DNA from: Hyphomonadaceae bacterium ML37 | GTDB taxonomy: Bacteria > Pseudomonadota > Alphaproteobacteria > Caulobacterales > Maricaulaceae | Length of the DNA stretch: 64,000 nucleotides | Direction: 5' to 3' | Assembly: GCA_027627685.1 (NCBI GenBank) | Contig: CP091241.1 | Span: 1,985,191-2,049,190, forward strand | Shown here: positions 55,918-64,000 of the stretch, one piece after another | Position numbering within the stretch: the stretch's first letter is position 1 | Layout: each line of letters opens with the position of its first letter | The notes under the pieces: model-generated | Told to the model about the DNA's origin: nothing | The model's database searches: none | The model's input: only the letters and a program-made list of their open reading frames with translations | Program-made: the position numbers and the translations under genes

Positions 55918-56284
55918 TTTTTAGTTCCCCTAATCGACCAAGGTGCCGGCGCCGACACTACGCCGACGCTTCACGGGGGGCTCTAAGGGGTGGCGCTGAC
56001 GGATCAACGACAAATATGTGAAGCTTTTGTTGCAAGGCCCGGAGAGCGTTAATAAGTGCACGGAGCAAACCGGGCGGTTGGAGAGGCGCTATCCTGTTTT
56101 GACAAAAGGAGAATCTATTGCTGCGCTGCAGCACGATACCGCCTCGGGGCCTGTTGGTATCGTCTGATTGCGTCCGCAGCCACCGCCTCACAAAGCGTCG
56201 AGGCGTGGCTTTTTGACAACGCCCGTCCCGGCAGTGGAGCCGGAGCGCTTTGACAAGCCGCGCACCGGTCCGCAAAAAGCGCTC
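55918..56284. other. Divergent intergenic region, about 370 bp
   Basis: Holds the promoter and ribosome site of the TonB receptor (minus) and the leader of the GT39 gene (plus). A 32-codon ORF starting at TTG 56118 has an excellent Shine-Dalgarno (AAAGGAG, six bases upstream) and ends at 56216. It could be a leader peptide, but its composition is unremarkable and I do not call it a gene. Confidence 0.45.
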
Positions 56285-57889
56285 ATGAGCATGCCAACAA
56301 CAGAGCGATCCGGCCCGACCTCCGCCCAGCGCCCGTCCGGGCTGACGGCGGATGGCCCCATACTGTGGGCCGCCGGAGCGGTGGCGCTCTTGCTGGCGGT
56401 CCGCACCGCTGCGCTGTTCGTCAATCCCGGCAGCCTCTACGCCGACGAGACGCAATACTGGCTGTGGTCGCGCGAGCTGGACTGGGGCTATTACTCCAAG
56501 CCGCCCATGATCGCCTGGCTGATCGCGCTGAGCACCGCCATGTTCGGCGATTCGGACTGGGCCGTGCGACTGTTCGCCCCGCTCCTGCACACTATCACCG
56601 CCTGCCTGCTCGGCCTGACGGCGGCGCGCCTGTACGGCCCGCGCGCCGGGGCCATGACGGCGGTGATGTGGGCGGTGATGCCGGCCGTCTGGTTATCGTC
56701 GGGGATCATGTCCACTGACGCCGCCCTGATGGCCGGCCTGTCGGGCGCGCTCTATGCCATGATCCGCCTGCGCGAGGGAGGCGGCTGGCCCTTCGCGGTC
56801 ATGCTGGGCCTGTCGCTCGCCTTTGCTTTCCTGGCCAAATACGCCGCGTTTTACTTTTTCGCCGGGACCGCTCTGGCGGTGCTGGTCGACGCGCCTGTGC
56901 GCCGGGCGCTGATGAGCTGGCGCGGCGTACTGGCGCTGGCGGTGTTCGCTGTCCCGGCAGGCGGCAATCTGGCCTGGAATGCGGCGAATGATTTCGCCAC
57001 ATTGAGCCACACCGCCGACAACGCCAACTGGGGCGCGGACATGTTCAACCCCGGCGAGGCGGCGGCCTTCCTGGCCGATCAGCTCGCCGTGTTCGGCCCG
57101 ATCATGGTCATCGCCCTGGTCGCCGCCATCATCGCCCCAATTGTTGCGGCTGTGCGCCCCTGGACCCCGGACTGGACCGCAGCGCGCACCGAGCTGATGC
57201 TGGCCGCCTTCGCCGCACCGCCGCTGCTGATCGTGGCGTTTCAGGCTTTCCTCAGCCGCGCCCACGCCAACTGGGCCGCCGCAGCCTATGCCGCCGGGAC
57301 GATCCTCGCGGTGGCCTTCCTCTTGCGCGGACCGCGCTGGCGGCGCTGGGCGCTGTACGCCTCGATCATCCTGCATGTCGGCGCCGGCGCCGGAATGATG
57401 GTGCTGACCGCATCACCGCGCCTGGCCGATGCGGCGGGCGCCGAAAGCGCTTTCCACCGCGTGCGCGAATGGCCCGCCACCGCCGACGCCCTGACTGGCG
57501 CCGCAGGCGAAACCGGCGCGGCCGCTTTGGTGTTCGACAATCGCAATGATTTCCACCAGATGCAGCGCTATGGCGAGGCGATACCCGCCCCGCTCTTCAT
57601 GTGGCGGCGCTATGACGGCGCGCATAATTACGCCGACACGGTCTGGCCCTTGCCGCCGGGCTTTGAGGGCGAGGTTCTGGTGGTCTCCCAGCGCCCGTTC
57701 GAGGCGCCGCTGATCGCGGAGGATTTCGCGCGCTTCGAGCCGGCGGGCGAAATCGTGATCGCACTCGGCCCCACCCGGACGCGCCGCTATCAGCTCTTTC
57801 TGGCCGAGGGCTACGCCCCCGTGCCGCGCGACGCCGCCTTTGAGGCCCGCGCCCGGGCGCTGGTGGAGGCGTCGCGCGCGCAGCGTTGA
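56285..57889 (+). CDS. Glycosyltransferase family 39 (ArnT/PMT-like), polytopic
   Basis: 534 residues with about ten membrane helices. The GT-C signature is the first-loop acidic motif LYADETQYWLWSRELDWGYY, followed by SKPPMIAWLIALSTAMFGDS; members transfer sugars from polyprenyl phosphate to lipid A, proteins or glycans in the periplasm. The soluble C-terminal part carries no known catalytic motif. The start is placed at ATG 56285; a longer frame upstream has unlikely composition. It ends four bases before the end of the convergent GTA gp15 gene. Confidence 0.88.
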   Translation: MSMPTTERSGPTSAQRPSGLTADGPILWAAGAVALLLAVRTAALFVNPGSLYADETQYWLWSRELDWGYYSKPPMIAWLIALSTAMFGDSDWAVRLFAPLLHTITACLLGLTAARLYGPRAGAMTAVMWAVMPAVWLSSGIMSTDAALMAGLSGALYAMIRLREGGGWPFAVMLGLSLAFAFLAKYAAFYFFAGTALAVLVDAPVRRALMSWRGVLALAVFAVPAGGNLAWNAANDFATLSHTADNANWGADMFNPGEAAAFLADQLAVFGPIMVIALVAAIIAPIVAAVRPWTPDWTAARTELMLAAFAAPPLLIVAFQAFLSRAHANWAAAAYAAGTILAVAFLLRGPRWRRWALYASIILHVGAGAGMMVLTASPRLADAAGAESAFHRVREWPATADALTGAAGETGAAALVFDNRNDFHQMQRYGEAIPAPLFMWRRYDGAHNYADTVWPLPPGFEGEVLVVSQRPFEAPLIAEDFARFEPAGEIVIALGPTRTRRYQLFLAEGYAPVPRDAAFEARARALVEASRAQR

Positions 57890-57893
57890 CGCT

Positions 57894-60800
57894 TTATGCC
57901 AACGCAGCCTCGCGCGCCCGTCCCGGACCGTAAACCGCTGATACCTGTGCGACGCGCAGGCGCGCGCCGTCCGGCCCGCCCGGCAGCGCCGCGTTCAGCG
58001 CGCCTGCGTCCAGCGTAAGCGAAGGCTGCACCGTCTCGCCCTGCCAGACCTCGTCCCCGCCCGCATTGAGCAGCGCCACGGCGTAGCGCTCACTTTCCTC
58101 GCCCAGCGGGATCTCCGCGCTCCAGGCGTCGGCGTCGATGCGCCCGCGCCGCACCCAGCGCGCCTCCAGCGCGCCAGCTCTCACTTGCGCGCGCAGATGC
58201 ACCGGCGACAGCGGCCGCAGATCGGCGCCGCGATACACAATCTCCACCGTCCGCGCCGCCGGATCGGTCAGCGCCGCGCCCGGCGGTAAGGCGACCACCA
58301 GCAAAGGCGCGCCGCGCTCCTCGGCGCTCACCGGGATCACTTCTCCGGCGCCGTCCAGCACCACCACCCGCGCGCCTTCGCCCGCCCCTGTAACCGGCGA
58401 GCCGCCCAGCCCGCGCAGCAAGCCTGTCAGACGCCATGTGTCCGGTCCGGTCAGTTCGGCCTGTTCGAAACTCAACACCTCCCAGCCCTCATCCCCCTCC
58501 ACCGCCAGCCGGTTGGCGCCCGACAGGAGCGCGGCGCGCGTGACGTTGGACAGGGCGCCGTCGTTCAGGCGCAGCCCCACGGCGTTGCCGCGGTCAATCC
58601 GGCCTTCAAACCCGTCGCCCAGCGGCGCGGTGAGAACGCCGGTGAACCCCGGCGCCGTGATGCGCGCCCGCTCGGTGGCGCTTTCGAGATTCGCCCCGGC
58701 ATAGACAATGAGTTCGCCCGGCCAGGGATCGGCCCAGCCGGCCGCCCACAGCCCGCCGCGCGCAGCTTCGCCCGGCGCCAGCGGCAGGTCCAGCACGCGC
58801 AGAAGCGGCCGCGACGCCGGCGCCCCGCCCTCGCCCGCCCGGGGCTGCGGTCCCGCGATCAGCGCCGGTCCCGCACTGGCGCCGGTCAGCTCTGCGCGCC
58901 GGGCGCTGAGCCCGTCCGTCACCGCCACGCGCCAGACACGCCCGTCAGGGCCGGCGTCGAGCACCACATGATCGCCCGGCTCCAGCGCGCACAACGAGGG
59001 CGGCAGCACGACGCGCGCGCTCTCGCCCTCCAGCCGCGCCCGGCTCAGCAAGGCCTGCGCCCAGTCCGCCGCCAGCGCCCGGTCAGCCAGCGCCGGCAGG
59101 CGCACATCAATCAGGCCCTCACGCACGGAATCCAGACCCAGCGCATGCACCGTGGCTGGACGATAGTCGCCATCATCGGAAAACAGGGTCAGGCGCGCGC
59201 CGGCTGGCCGGGCCTCCTCCGGCGCGCGGGTGAAGGTCAGGCGGTCGCCCTGAACCGGGTCAACCAGCCGGGCCGCCTCCAGCGCTAGCGGAGCGCCAGC
59301 GGCACGGACTGGCAAACACGCCGGGCCGTCCGCCCGGTCGGCGATAACAAAGCCGAACACCGCGCCGAGTGAGTCCAGCACATCGCGCGCCCGCGCCGGC
59401 CGATCAATCACAAACCCCGCCAGCACGCCGTCGATGCGGCAGGCGTCAATCTCATCCAGCCCCGCACGCGCGGCCACATCGCGCACGATCTCAGCCAGCG
59501 GCGACTGTCCGGCCCGCCCAGTCAGCCAGTGGCCGGTGCGCCAGTTCGGCCCGTCGCTCCAGACATCCTCGCGGGCGGGAAATTCGGGAAAGGGCCGCGC
59601 ATCCCAGGTCCACACATGGCTCAGGCCCAGGTCCAGCATCGGCCCGCCATAGACCGGCGAGACCGGATTGACGCCCGGCGCCTCCCAGTACCCATAGAGC
59701 GCCTCGATATAGCGCCGCTGGATCAGATCATCGCGCGCGCCGTTGGAGAAGTAGGGCGCGAAGCTCTCCGAGCTTTTGGGGTCGAGGAAGACATTGGGCT
59801 GGTTGGCGCCCTTGTCCACGGCGGGACAGCCGAGCTCCACCAGCCGCACCGGCTTCATCGCCGGGATCCAGTCCGTGGGCGTTTCGCTGCGCACGCCGTC
59901 CAGCCGGTCGTGATGGGCATTGGCCCACCAGCTGCGCACATCCTTGTAGCGCCAGACCCAGGGCTCGCCATGTTCGCCGTCGGTGATGGGGGTGCGCGCC
60001 TGCGCGTCCCGGTCGGCGGCGCTGGCGTAGAACCAGTCATACCCCTCCCCGCCCTCCACGTTGGCGGCGAGGTAATCGCGGTCATAGATCGACGGCGCGC
60101 CCGCCAGCGCATCGGCATGGCCCGCCCCGTCGCGCCAGTCAGCCAGCGGCGCATACCAGTCAATGCCGACATAATCGATATTGGCGTCCACCCAGAGCGG
60201 GTCGAGGTGGAACAGCCGGTCGCCGCCGCCCGGCGCATGGCCGAAATACTCCGACCAGTCAGCGGCGTAGGACAGCTTCACATCCGGCCCGAGCAGGGCG
60301 CGCGCCTGCCCGGCCAGATGCTTGAGATGCGTCACGAACGGATAGGTATTCGCGCCCGAGCGCATCTGACTCAGCGCGCGCATCTCCGACCCGATGATCA
60401 GGCTCTCCACCCCGCCCGCCGCCTTGGCCAGCGCGCCATGGTGCAGGATGAAGCGCGAGAAGGACCATTCGTCCGGCCCGGAATAGCTCACCTGCCCAGC
60501 GCTGACGCTGAAATGGCTCGCCAGCGCAGAGCCGTAAAAGGCGCTCACCTGATCGGCAGCGGAGAAGGTCTGGTCCGGCGAACCCTGCTCACCCGGCGCC
60601 GGGTGGCAGGTGATGCGCCCGCGCCAGGGATAGGCGCCCTGCTCCGCCCCGCCCCAGGGGTCCGGCAGGCCATTGCCGGGCGGCACGTCCATCAGGATGA
60701 AGGGATAGAGCGTGACCTGGTATCCACGGGCTTTGAGCGCCTCAATCGCCATAATCACCGTCTCGTCGCTGGGCGCGCCGCCATAGGCCGGGCCATCGCC

Positions 60801-61715
60801 CGAGCCGCTGATCAGATGCGCCGTGGCCCGGGTCTCCCCCGCCGCCGACCAGACCAGCGGGCGCGTGGTCTTGCCGCGCGTCTCCACGCCGGGGCGGATC
60901 TGGCATGCGCCGCAGCGCAGATCGGTCCCCATCCAGGCCGTCACCAGCGCCACGCTGGCGCAGTTGGGCAAAGCCCGCGCCAGATCATCCAGCGCCGCCT
61001 CCAGATCGCTGCCTGCACGCGCCGTATGCCGGTTCTCAGGTCTGTCTGCGCCCTCGCCGATCTCGCGCACGACGCTGCGGTCCGCATAGGCGAACTCGCC
61101 CGACGCCGGGATCAGGCACACGCCGCGCACCTGATCCTCCAGCGACGGCGCCTCGCCCGCGCCCGGCGCCGCAGCGAACACTTCAAAAGACAGATTGGGG
61201 ATGCGCTCGCCATAAGGCGTCAGGTCGAGATCTTCGAACACCACATAGGCGAGCCCGCGATAGGCCGGCGCCGCGCCCTCAATGGCGGCGATCACCGGAT
61301 CGGGCGCCTGATCCTCGCCGCCCGTATAGACGCGCATCACCGCGCCTGCGCGCTCGAACGGCTCGCCATTGGCCCAGATGCGCCCGACCCCGCCAATGGG
61401 GCCGTCCGCCAGCCCCACCGCGAAGCTTAAAGAGTAGCGGTACTCGGTCGTCCTCGGCCCGCCCTTGCCGCCAACAGACTTGCGGGTCTGGGATGTCTCG
61501 CGGAAGCGCGCCGCCCAGATGATCTGCCCCGTCACGCGCATGCGGCCATAGATGATGGGAAGTCCGGCGCCTTCGGTACTGGTCTGCACCGCCAGCTCGC
61601 TCAGGCGCGGGCCTTCGCGATCACGCGCGAACAGGCCGGTGATGGCGCGCTGCGCCAGCCCGCCCATAAACGCCGTCGCCAGGCGCGCCGCGCCCTGCAC
61701 CACCAGCTCGCCCAT
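57894..61715 (-). CDS. GTA baseplate multidomain protein (gp15-like, megatron)
   Basis: 1273 residues, the largest gene transfer agent tail protein. The N-terminus is hydrophobic (LATAFMGGLAQRAITGLFAR) with the tail-hub part (GLPIIYGRMRVTGQIIWAAR). A GTA TIM-barrel-like domain follows (roughly 300-640: RFILHHGALAKAAGGVESLI, LDPLWVDANIDYVGIDWYAP, VRLVELGCPAVDKGANQPN). Next comes a phage tail-3 / host-specificity domain and C-terminal Ig-like parts. In Rhodobacter GTA this protein forms the baseplate centre that contacts and penetrates the host envelope. It follows gp14 by 25 bp. Confidence 0.93.
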   Translation of the reverse strand: MGELVVQGAARLATAFMGGLAQRAITGLFARDREGPRLSELAVQTSTEGAGLPIIYGRMRVTGQIIWAARFRETSQTRKSVGGKGGPRTTEYRYSLSFAVGLADGPIGGVGRIWANGEPFERAGAVMRVYTGGEDQAPDPVIAAIEGAAPAYRGLAYVVFEDLDLTPYGERIPNLSFEVFAAAPGAGEAPSLEDQVRGVCLIPASGEFAYADRSVVREIGEGADRPENRHTARAGSDLEAALDDLARALPNCASVALVTAWMGTDLRCGACQIRPGVETRGKTTRPLVWSAAGETRATAHLISGSGDGPAYGGAPSDETVIMAIEALKARGYQVTLYPFILMDVPPGNGLPDPWGGAEQGAYPWRGRITCHPAPGEQGSPDQTFSAADQVSAFYGSALASHFSVSAGQVSYSGPDEWSFSRFILHHGALAKAAGGVESLIIGSEMRALSQMRSGANTYPFVTHLKHLAGQARALLGPDVKLSYAADWSEYFGHAPGGGDRLFHLDPLWVDANIDYVGIDWYAPLADWRDGAGHADALAGAPSIYDRDYLAANVEGGEGYDWFYASAADRDAQARTPITDGEHGEPWVWRYKDVRSWWANAHHDRLDGVRSETPTDWIPAMKPVRLVELGCPAVDKGANQPNVFLDPKSSESFAPYFSNGARDDLIQRRYIEALYGYWEAPGVNPVSPVYGGPMLDLGLSHVWTWDARPFPEFPAREDVWSDGPNWRTGHWLTGRAGQSPLAEIVRDVAARAGLDEIDACRIDGVLAGFVIDRPARARDVLDSLGAVFGFVIADRADGPACLPVRAAGAPLALEAARLVDPVQGDRLTFTRAPEEARPAGARLTLFSDDGDYRPATVHALGLDSVREGLIDVRLPALADRALAADWAQALLSRARLEGESARVVLPPSLCALEPGDHVVLDAGPDGRVWRVAVTDGLSARRAELTGASAGPALIAGPQPRAGEGGAPASRPLLRVLDLPLAPGEAARGGLWAAGWADPWPGELIVYAGANLESATERARITAPGFTGVLTAPLGDGFEGRIDRGNAVGLRLNDGALSNVTRAALLSGANRLAVEGDEGWEVLSFEQAELTGPDTWRLTGLLRGLGGSPVTGAGEGARVVVLDGAGEVIPVSAEERGAPLLVVALPPGAALTDPAARTVEIVYRGADLRPLSPVHLRAQVRAGALEARWVRRGRIDADAWSAEIPLGEESERYAVALLNAGGDEVWQGETVQPSLTLDAGALNAALPGGPDGARLRVAQVSAVYGPGRAREAALA

Positions 61716-61740
61716 CAGCGGCTCTCCTTGGATTGGCGTG

Positions 61741-62157
61741 TCAGATTTCAGGAAAAGCGAACGCGCCCGCGATCCGGCGGCGCCACCACGGGACCAGCGC
61801 GCTCTCGCACACCGCCCGGCCCTGCATGGCGTGGATCATGTGAGACGGCCCCGACAGTATCGCGCAATGGCGCACCGGCGCGTCCGGCGCATAGCGGAAC
61901 ACCAGCACATCGCCGGGCGCCGCCGCCTCCACCGGAACCAGCCAGCGCCGGGCCGCGTCGAGCAGCATCTCGCCCCCGCCGCGCGCGGCCCAGTCGAGGC
62001 CATAGGGCGGGGCTTGCTCCGGCTCTGCGCCATACAGCGCGCGCCACACCCCGCGAATGAGGCCCAGGCAGTCACACCCGGCCCCGGGCAGGCTGGCCTG
62101 ATGGCGGTAGGGCGTGCCGATCCAGCGCCGCGCCTCGTCCAGGACGAGCGCCCTCAC
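61741..62157 (-). CDS. GTA tail peptidase, NlpC/P60 family (gp14-like)
   Basis: 138-residue cysteine peptidase. Catalytic Cys is in the motif GAGCDCLGLIRGVWRALYG and His in APVRHCAILSGPSHMIHAMQ. The N-terminus RRWIGTPYRHQAS is the usual lead-in of this domain. In GTA particles it cuts host peptidoglycan during DNA delivery. It starts at GTG 62157, overlapping the gp13 stop by four bases (GTGA). Confidence 0.94.
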   Translation of the reverse strand: MRALVLDEARRWIGTPYRHQASLPGAGCDCLGLIRGVWRALYGAEPEQAPPYGLDWAARGGGEMLLDAARRWLVPVEAAAPGDVLVFRYAPDAPVRHCAILSGPSHMIHAMQGRAVCESALVPWWRRRIAGAFAFPEI

Positions 62158-63032
62158 CTCTTGCCCCCGTCGCGCACCCGCTCAGACCCCGCTGCGCGCA
62201 GGATCAGATCATTGCCCGGCATGTGTGGGCAGCCGCGAAAATTCAGCCCATTGGCGAATTTATCCGTACACGTTGCAAACGCCTTGTCGCACCCGGCGGT
62301 GACCGTGAAAGCATCTCCGGCCGCCACCGGCGCCGCCGGGGCAGGGTCCAGCGTCAGCACCGCCCCGTCCGGCCCGGCGCGATGATCGGTGACCCGCTGG
62401 CGCGCGCCGGCATTGGCGCCGGTGGTCCAGTCGATCACGCCATGGCTGAACCAGGCGCTGGCGAAGACATCGAGACCGCCCGCCGTGATCACGCCCGGCG
62501 CCAGCACGAGGCCCGCCACGCCTGAAGCCCGCCAGCCCGGCGCCTCCAGATCCACGCCGCAGCGCCCGTCGCCAAGCTCCGCGCCACACGCGCGCGCAAA
62601 TACCCGCCCGATTATCCGGTCAAGCCGCGCGCTGAGCCCCGTCAACTCGGCTTCAAACCCGGCAACCCCGCGCTTCACCGCGCCCAGCTCGCCGGTATAG
62701 GCGCGAAACGCGAGCGCCGGATCGCTCCAGTCCACCCGCCACACCTCGACCCGCGCGCTGTCCCACACCCCGTTATCCAGATCGCCGGCGCTGATCACAT
62801 CCGAGGTCAGAACACCAAACACCGCGCCGCGCCCCGGCCCGTCGCCCGCGCGCGTCTCGCCCGCCTCAAACCCGCCGCCGGGCTCGCAGGTGACGCCCGC
62901 CACAGTGAGCGGCCGGTCATGATCGGTGAACCCGGACACAGCGCCATCGCGCCGCGTGACAATCCAGCACCAGGCCAAAGTGGTCACCCCCGCCTCCAGC
63001 GTCTGCCGGAGCGGGTCAGGTATGGGGATCAT
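62154..63032 (-). CDS. GTA hub protein, DUF2163 family (gp13-like)
   Basis: 292 residues. N-terminal DUF2163 part (TLAWCWIVTRRDGAVSGFTD, then DHDRPL) and a C-terminal phage BR0599-type domain with clustered cysteines (CGAELGDGRCGVD; GCDKAFATCTDKFANGLNFR followed by GCPHMPGND). In the Rhodobacter GTA tail, hub proteins of this set bind an iron-sulfur cluster, which the cysteines here would allow. The gene that normally precedes it, gp12 (DUF2460), is absent: upstream are repeats and an SRPBCC gene. Confidence 0.93.
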   Translation of the reverse strand: MIPIPDPLRQTLEAGVTTLAWCWIVTRRDGAVSGFTDHDRPLTVAGVTCEPGGGFEAGETRAGDGPGRGAVFGVLTSDVISAGDLDNGVWDSARVEVWRVDWSDPALAFRAYTGELGAVKRGVAGFEAELTGLSARLDRIIGRVFARACGAELGDGRCGVDLEAPGWRASGVAGLVLAPGVITAGGLDVFASAWFSHGVIDWTTGANAGARQRVTDHRAGPDGAVLTLDPAPAAPVAAGDAFTVTAGCDKAFATCTDKFANGLNFRGCPHMPGNDLILRAAGSERVRDGGKR

Positions 63033-63068
63033 GGTGAGGGTCCTTTTGGGGGCGTAGGATGGGCCACA

Positions 63069-63219
63069 CCCCTCACCCCACCCTCTCCCCTCAATGAGGG
63101 GAGAGGAGGCTTGAACGGGGCGTTTCAGCTGGAAAAGCCATCGCCTGGCCCGTCCGCAAAAATACGTGTCGTCTAAGCCTCCTCTCCCCCATTTATGGGG
63201 GAGAGGGTGGGGTGAGGGG
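63069..63219. repeat. Bipartite inverted-repeat element, about 150 bp
   Basis: The left arm 63069-63112 and right arm 63175-63219 are inverted copies about 44 bp long, identical over the outer 22 bases and the inner AGAGGAGGCTT. Each arm carries its own hairpin (CTCCCCTCAATGAGGGGAG; CTCCCCCATTTATGGGGGAG). The 62-bp spacer shows no ORF. This looks like a REP/BIME-type or MITE-like element rather than an insertion sequence. It sits upstream of GTA gp13. Confidence 0.85.
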
Positions 63220-63272
63220 GTAGCCGAAGGCGGCTACTCAAAAATCACAAAACGCCGCCACGAAGCGAATCC

Positions 63273-63830
63273 CTAATCCCACGCCGCACACCGCTCTTGC
63301 GGCGCCAGATGGCACCCCGCCTCCACATAGGGGGTCAGGCGCGCGCCGATGAAATGGCGCCAGACATCGGAGACAATGCCCGCCACCGCGGGGTCCACCT
63401 CGCCGGACAGGGCGATGTCCACATGGAACACGGTCGCCGCACCGTCATCGGCCTCTTCCAGCCGCCAGCTGACCAGCTTGGTCACGGCCCGTCCTGACAG
63501 GCCGAACGGGCCATCAAGACGCAAGGTTTCAGGCGCGTTCACATAAATCACGGTCGCATGCAGCGCGCCGTCGTCGGCGTCATCGGTGAAGCGCTCATAG
63601 AAGCGCCCGCCGAACACCGGCTCGATCACCAGCTCGGCCGGATCGGGCGTAAACCGGTGATCCCACCAGGGCGACACATCGCCGGTCGCCGCCGCGAACA
63701 CCTCGTCGCGCGGGGCGTTGATCTCAAACGACAGGCTGTGGCGGAAGCCCTGCGGCGTAAACGTTTCCGGGCCTGAGGGCGCCTCAGCCGGTTCGGCGAT
63801 GGAGAGCATGAGGGCGAGCATTATCGACAT
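63273..63830 (-). CDS. Secreted SRPBCC (AHSA1-like) domain protein
   Basis: 185 residues. A short signal-like N-terminus (MSIMLALMLSIAEPAEA) precedes a START/AHSA1-type ligand-binding fold: HSLSFEINAPRDEVFAAATG, VSPWWDHRF, ELVIEPVFGGRFYERFTDDA and a terminal helix VAGIVSDVWRHFIGARLTPY. The family binds hydrophobic ligands or acts as co-chaperone; the role here is unknown. GGGAGG precedes the ATG. It occupies the place where GTA gp12 would be expected. Confidence 0.85.
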   Translation of the reverse strand: MSIMLALMLSIAEPAEAPSGPETFTPQGFRHSLSFEINAPRDEVFAAATGDVSPWWDHRFTPDPAELVIEPVFGGRFYERFTDDADDGALHATVIYVNAPETLRLDGPFGLSGRAVTKLVSWRLEEADDGAATVFHVDIALSGEVDPAVAGIVSDVWRHFIGARLTPYVEAGCHLAPQERCAAWD

Positions 63831-63936
63831 GGGCAGCCTCCCTTTTGGCCGCCAGTCAACGCCGAGGGAGCGGGCCTGTCCAGTGTTGAGTTGGGGGTGG
63901 GCGTGGGAGGCGCGAAACAGCGCACCGCGAATTCCT

Positions 63937-63964
63937 TTTCCTCCCCCGCAGGCGGGGGAGGAAA
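63937..63964. repeat. REP-like perfect hairpin
   Basis: TTTCCTCCCCCGC-AG-GCGGGGGAGGAAA has 13-bp perfect arms. The core CCTCCCCCGC/GCGGGGGAGG is the same as at 28605-28626 in the nad operon, so it is a dispersed repeat. The flanking A and T bases would let it act as a bidirectional terminator; it lies about 105 bp upstream of the SRPBCC start. Confidence 0.8.
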
Positions 63965-64000
63965 GTGGTACAGCACCCTCCCCTCACACCCGCACTTCCA

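Noticed and set aside
56118-56216. 32-codon ORF with strong Shine-Dalgarno upstream of the GT39 gene
   Set aside because: Uses TTG, has no domain or hydrophobic pattern, and is not distinguishable from a chance frame. Kept only as a remark.
59529-61430. 633-codon plus-strand frame inside GTA gp15
   Set aside because: Shadow of a conserved GTA gene; Arg/Ala/His-rich with no recognisable domain.

Overview
The window is GC-rich bacterial chromosome with very high coding density. It looks like a Caulobacter-type alphaproteobacterium, most plausibly of the Maricaulales/Hyphomonadaceae group (inference from gene content, no search run). Supporting points: a CcrM-type GANTC methyltransferase whose leader carries a CtrA-like site and GANTC sites; an RNase E ending in the GWW motif known from Caulobacter; a split b/b' F0 ATP synthase operon; NDUFA12 and DUF2155 genes; and gene transfer agent (GTA) tail genes.

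Layout. 1-1.6 kb: 3' part of methylmalonyl-CoA mutase. 1.9-3.8 kb: M23 peptidase overlapping a bactofilin. 3.8-8.9 kb, minus strand: AMIN-domain amidase, PBP1A and prfB; prfB needs a programmed +1 frameshift. 9.4-14.5 kb: RNase E, an M48/TPR metalloprotease, a DsbA-like lipoprotein and a convergent small membrane ORF. 14.6-17.1 kb: GNAT acetyltransferase, thiG and thiS, with small membrane genes and an 18-bp perfect palindrome between them. 17.2-21.0 kb: aroQ-accB-accC-aat, then convergent DUF2155 and NDUFA12. 21.2-26.2 kb: the least ordinary part, with a membrane-anchored pseudo-caspase fused to two lysozyme-like modules, a 4-bp-overlapping small membrane protein, and a degenerate class II ribonucleotide reductase paralogue. 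26.2-35.3 kb, minus strand: ETF-QO, TPR lipoprotein, ispE and a WecA/MraY-like transferase, then nadA-nadB-nadC behind two similar dyads.

35.4-43.2 kb: uracil-DNA glycosylase lacking two iron-sulfur cysteines, two sugar-transferase-like genes, a radical SAM gene behind a LexA-type box, rnhB, ccrM, an AT-rich orphan secreted protein, and mutY divergent from dciA. 43.2-50.2 kb: DsbA-like lipoprotein, smc and the F0 operon atpI-B-E-F'-F, closed by a strong terminator. 50.3-57.9 kb: serine hydrolase, agmatine deiminase, an Oar-like TonB receptor with its own terminator, and a GT39 glycosyltransferase. 57.9-63.0 kb: the distal GTA tail genes (gp15, gp14, gp13) without gp12 in the usual place. After them come an inverted-repeat element, an SRPBCC protein and a REP-like hairpin that shares its core with the repeat between nadA and nadB.

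Most genes are core housekeeping in overlapping operons. The best candidates for undescribed biology are the pseudo-caspase/lysozyme/membrane-protein pair (21.2-23.5 kb), the catalytically gutted NrdJ-like protein (23.6-26.2 kb), the paired dyads before nadA, the 18-bp palindrome before thiG, and the AT-rich orphan at 40.6-41.3 kb. No tRNA, rRNA, CRISPR array or insertion sequence was seen.
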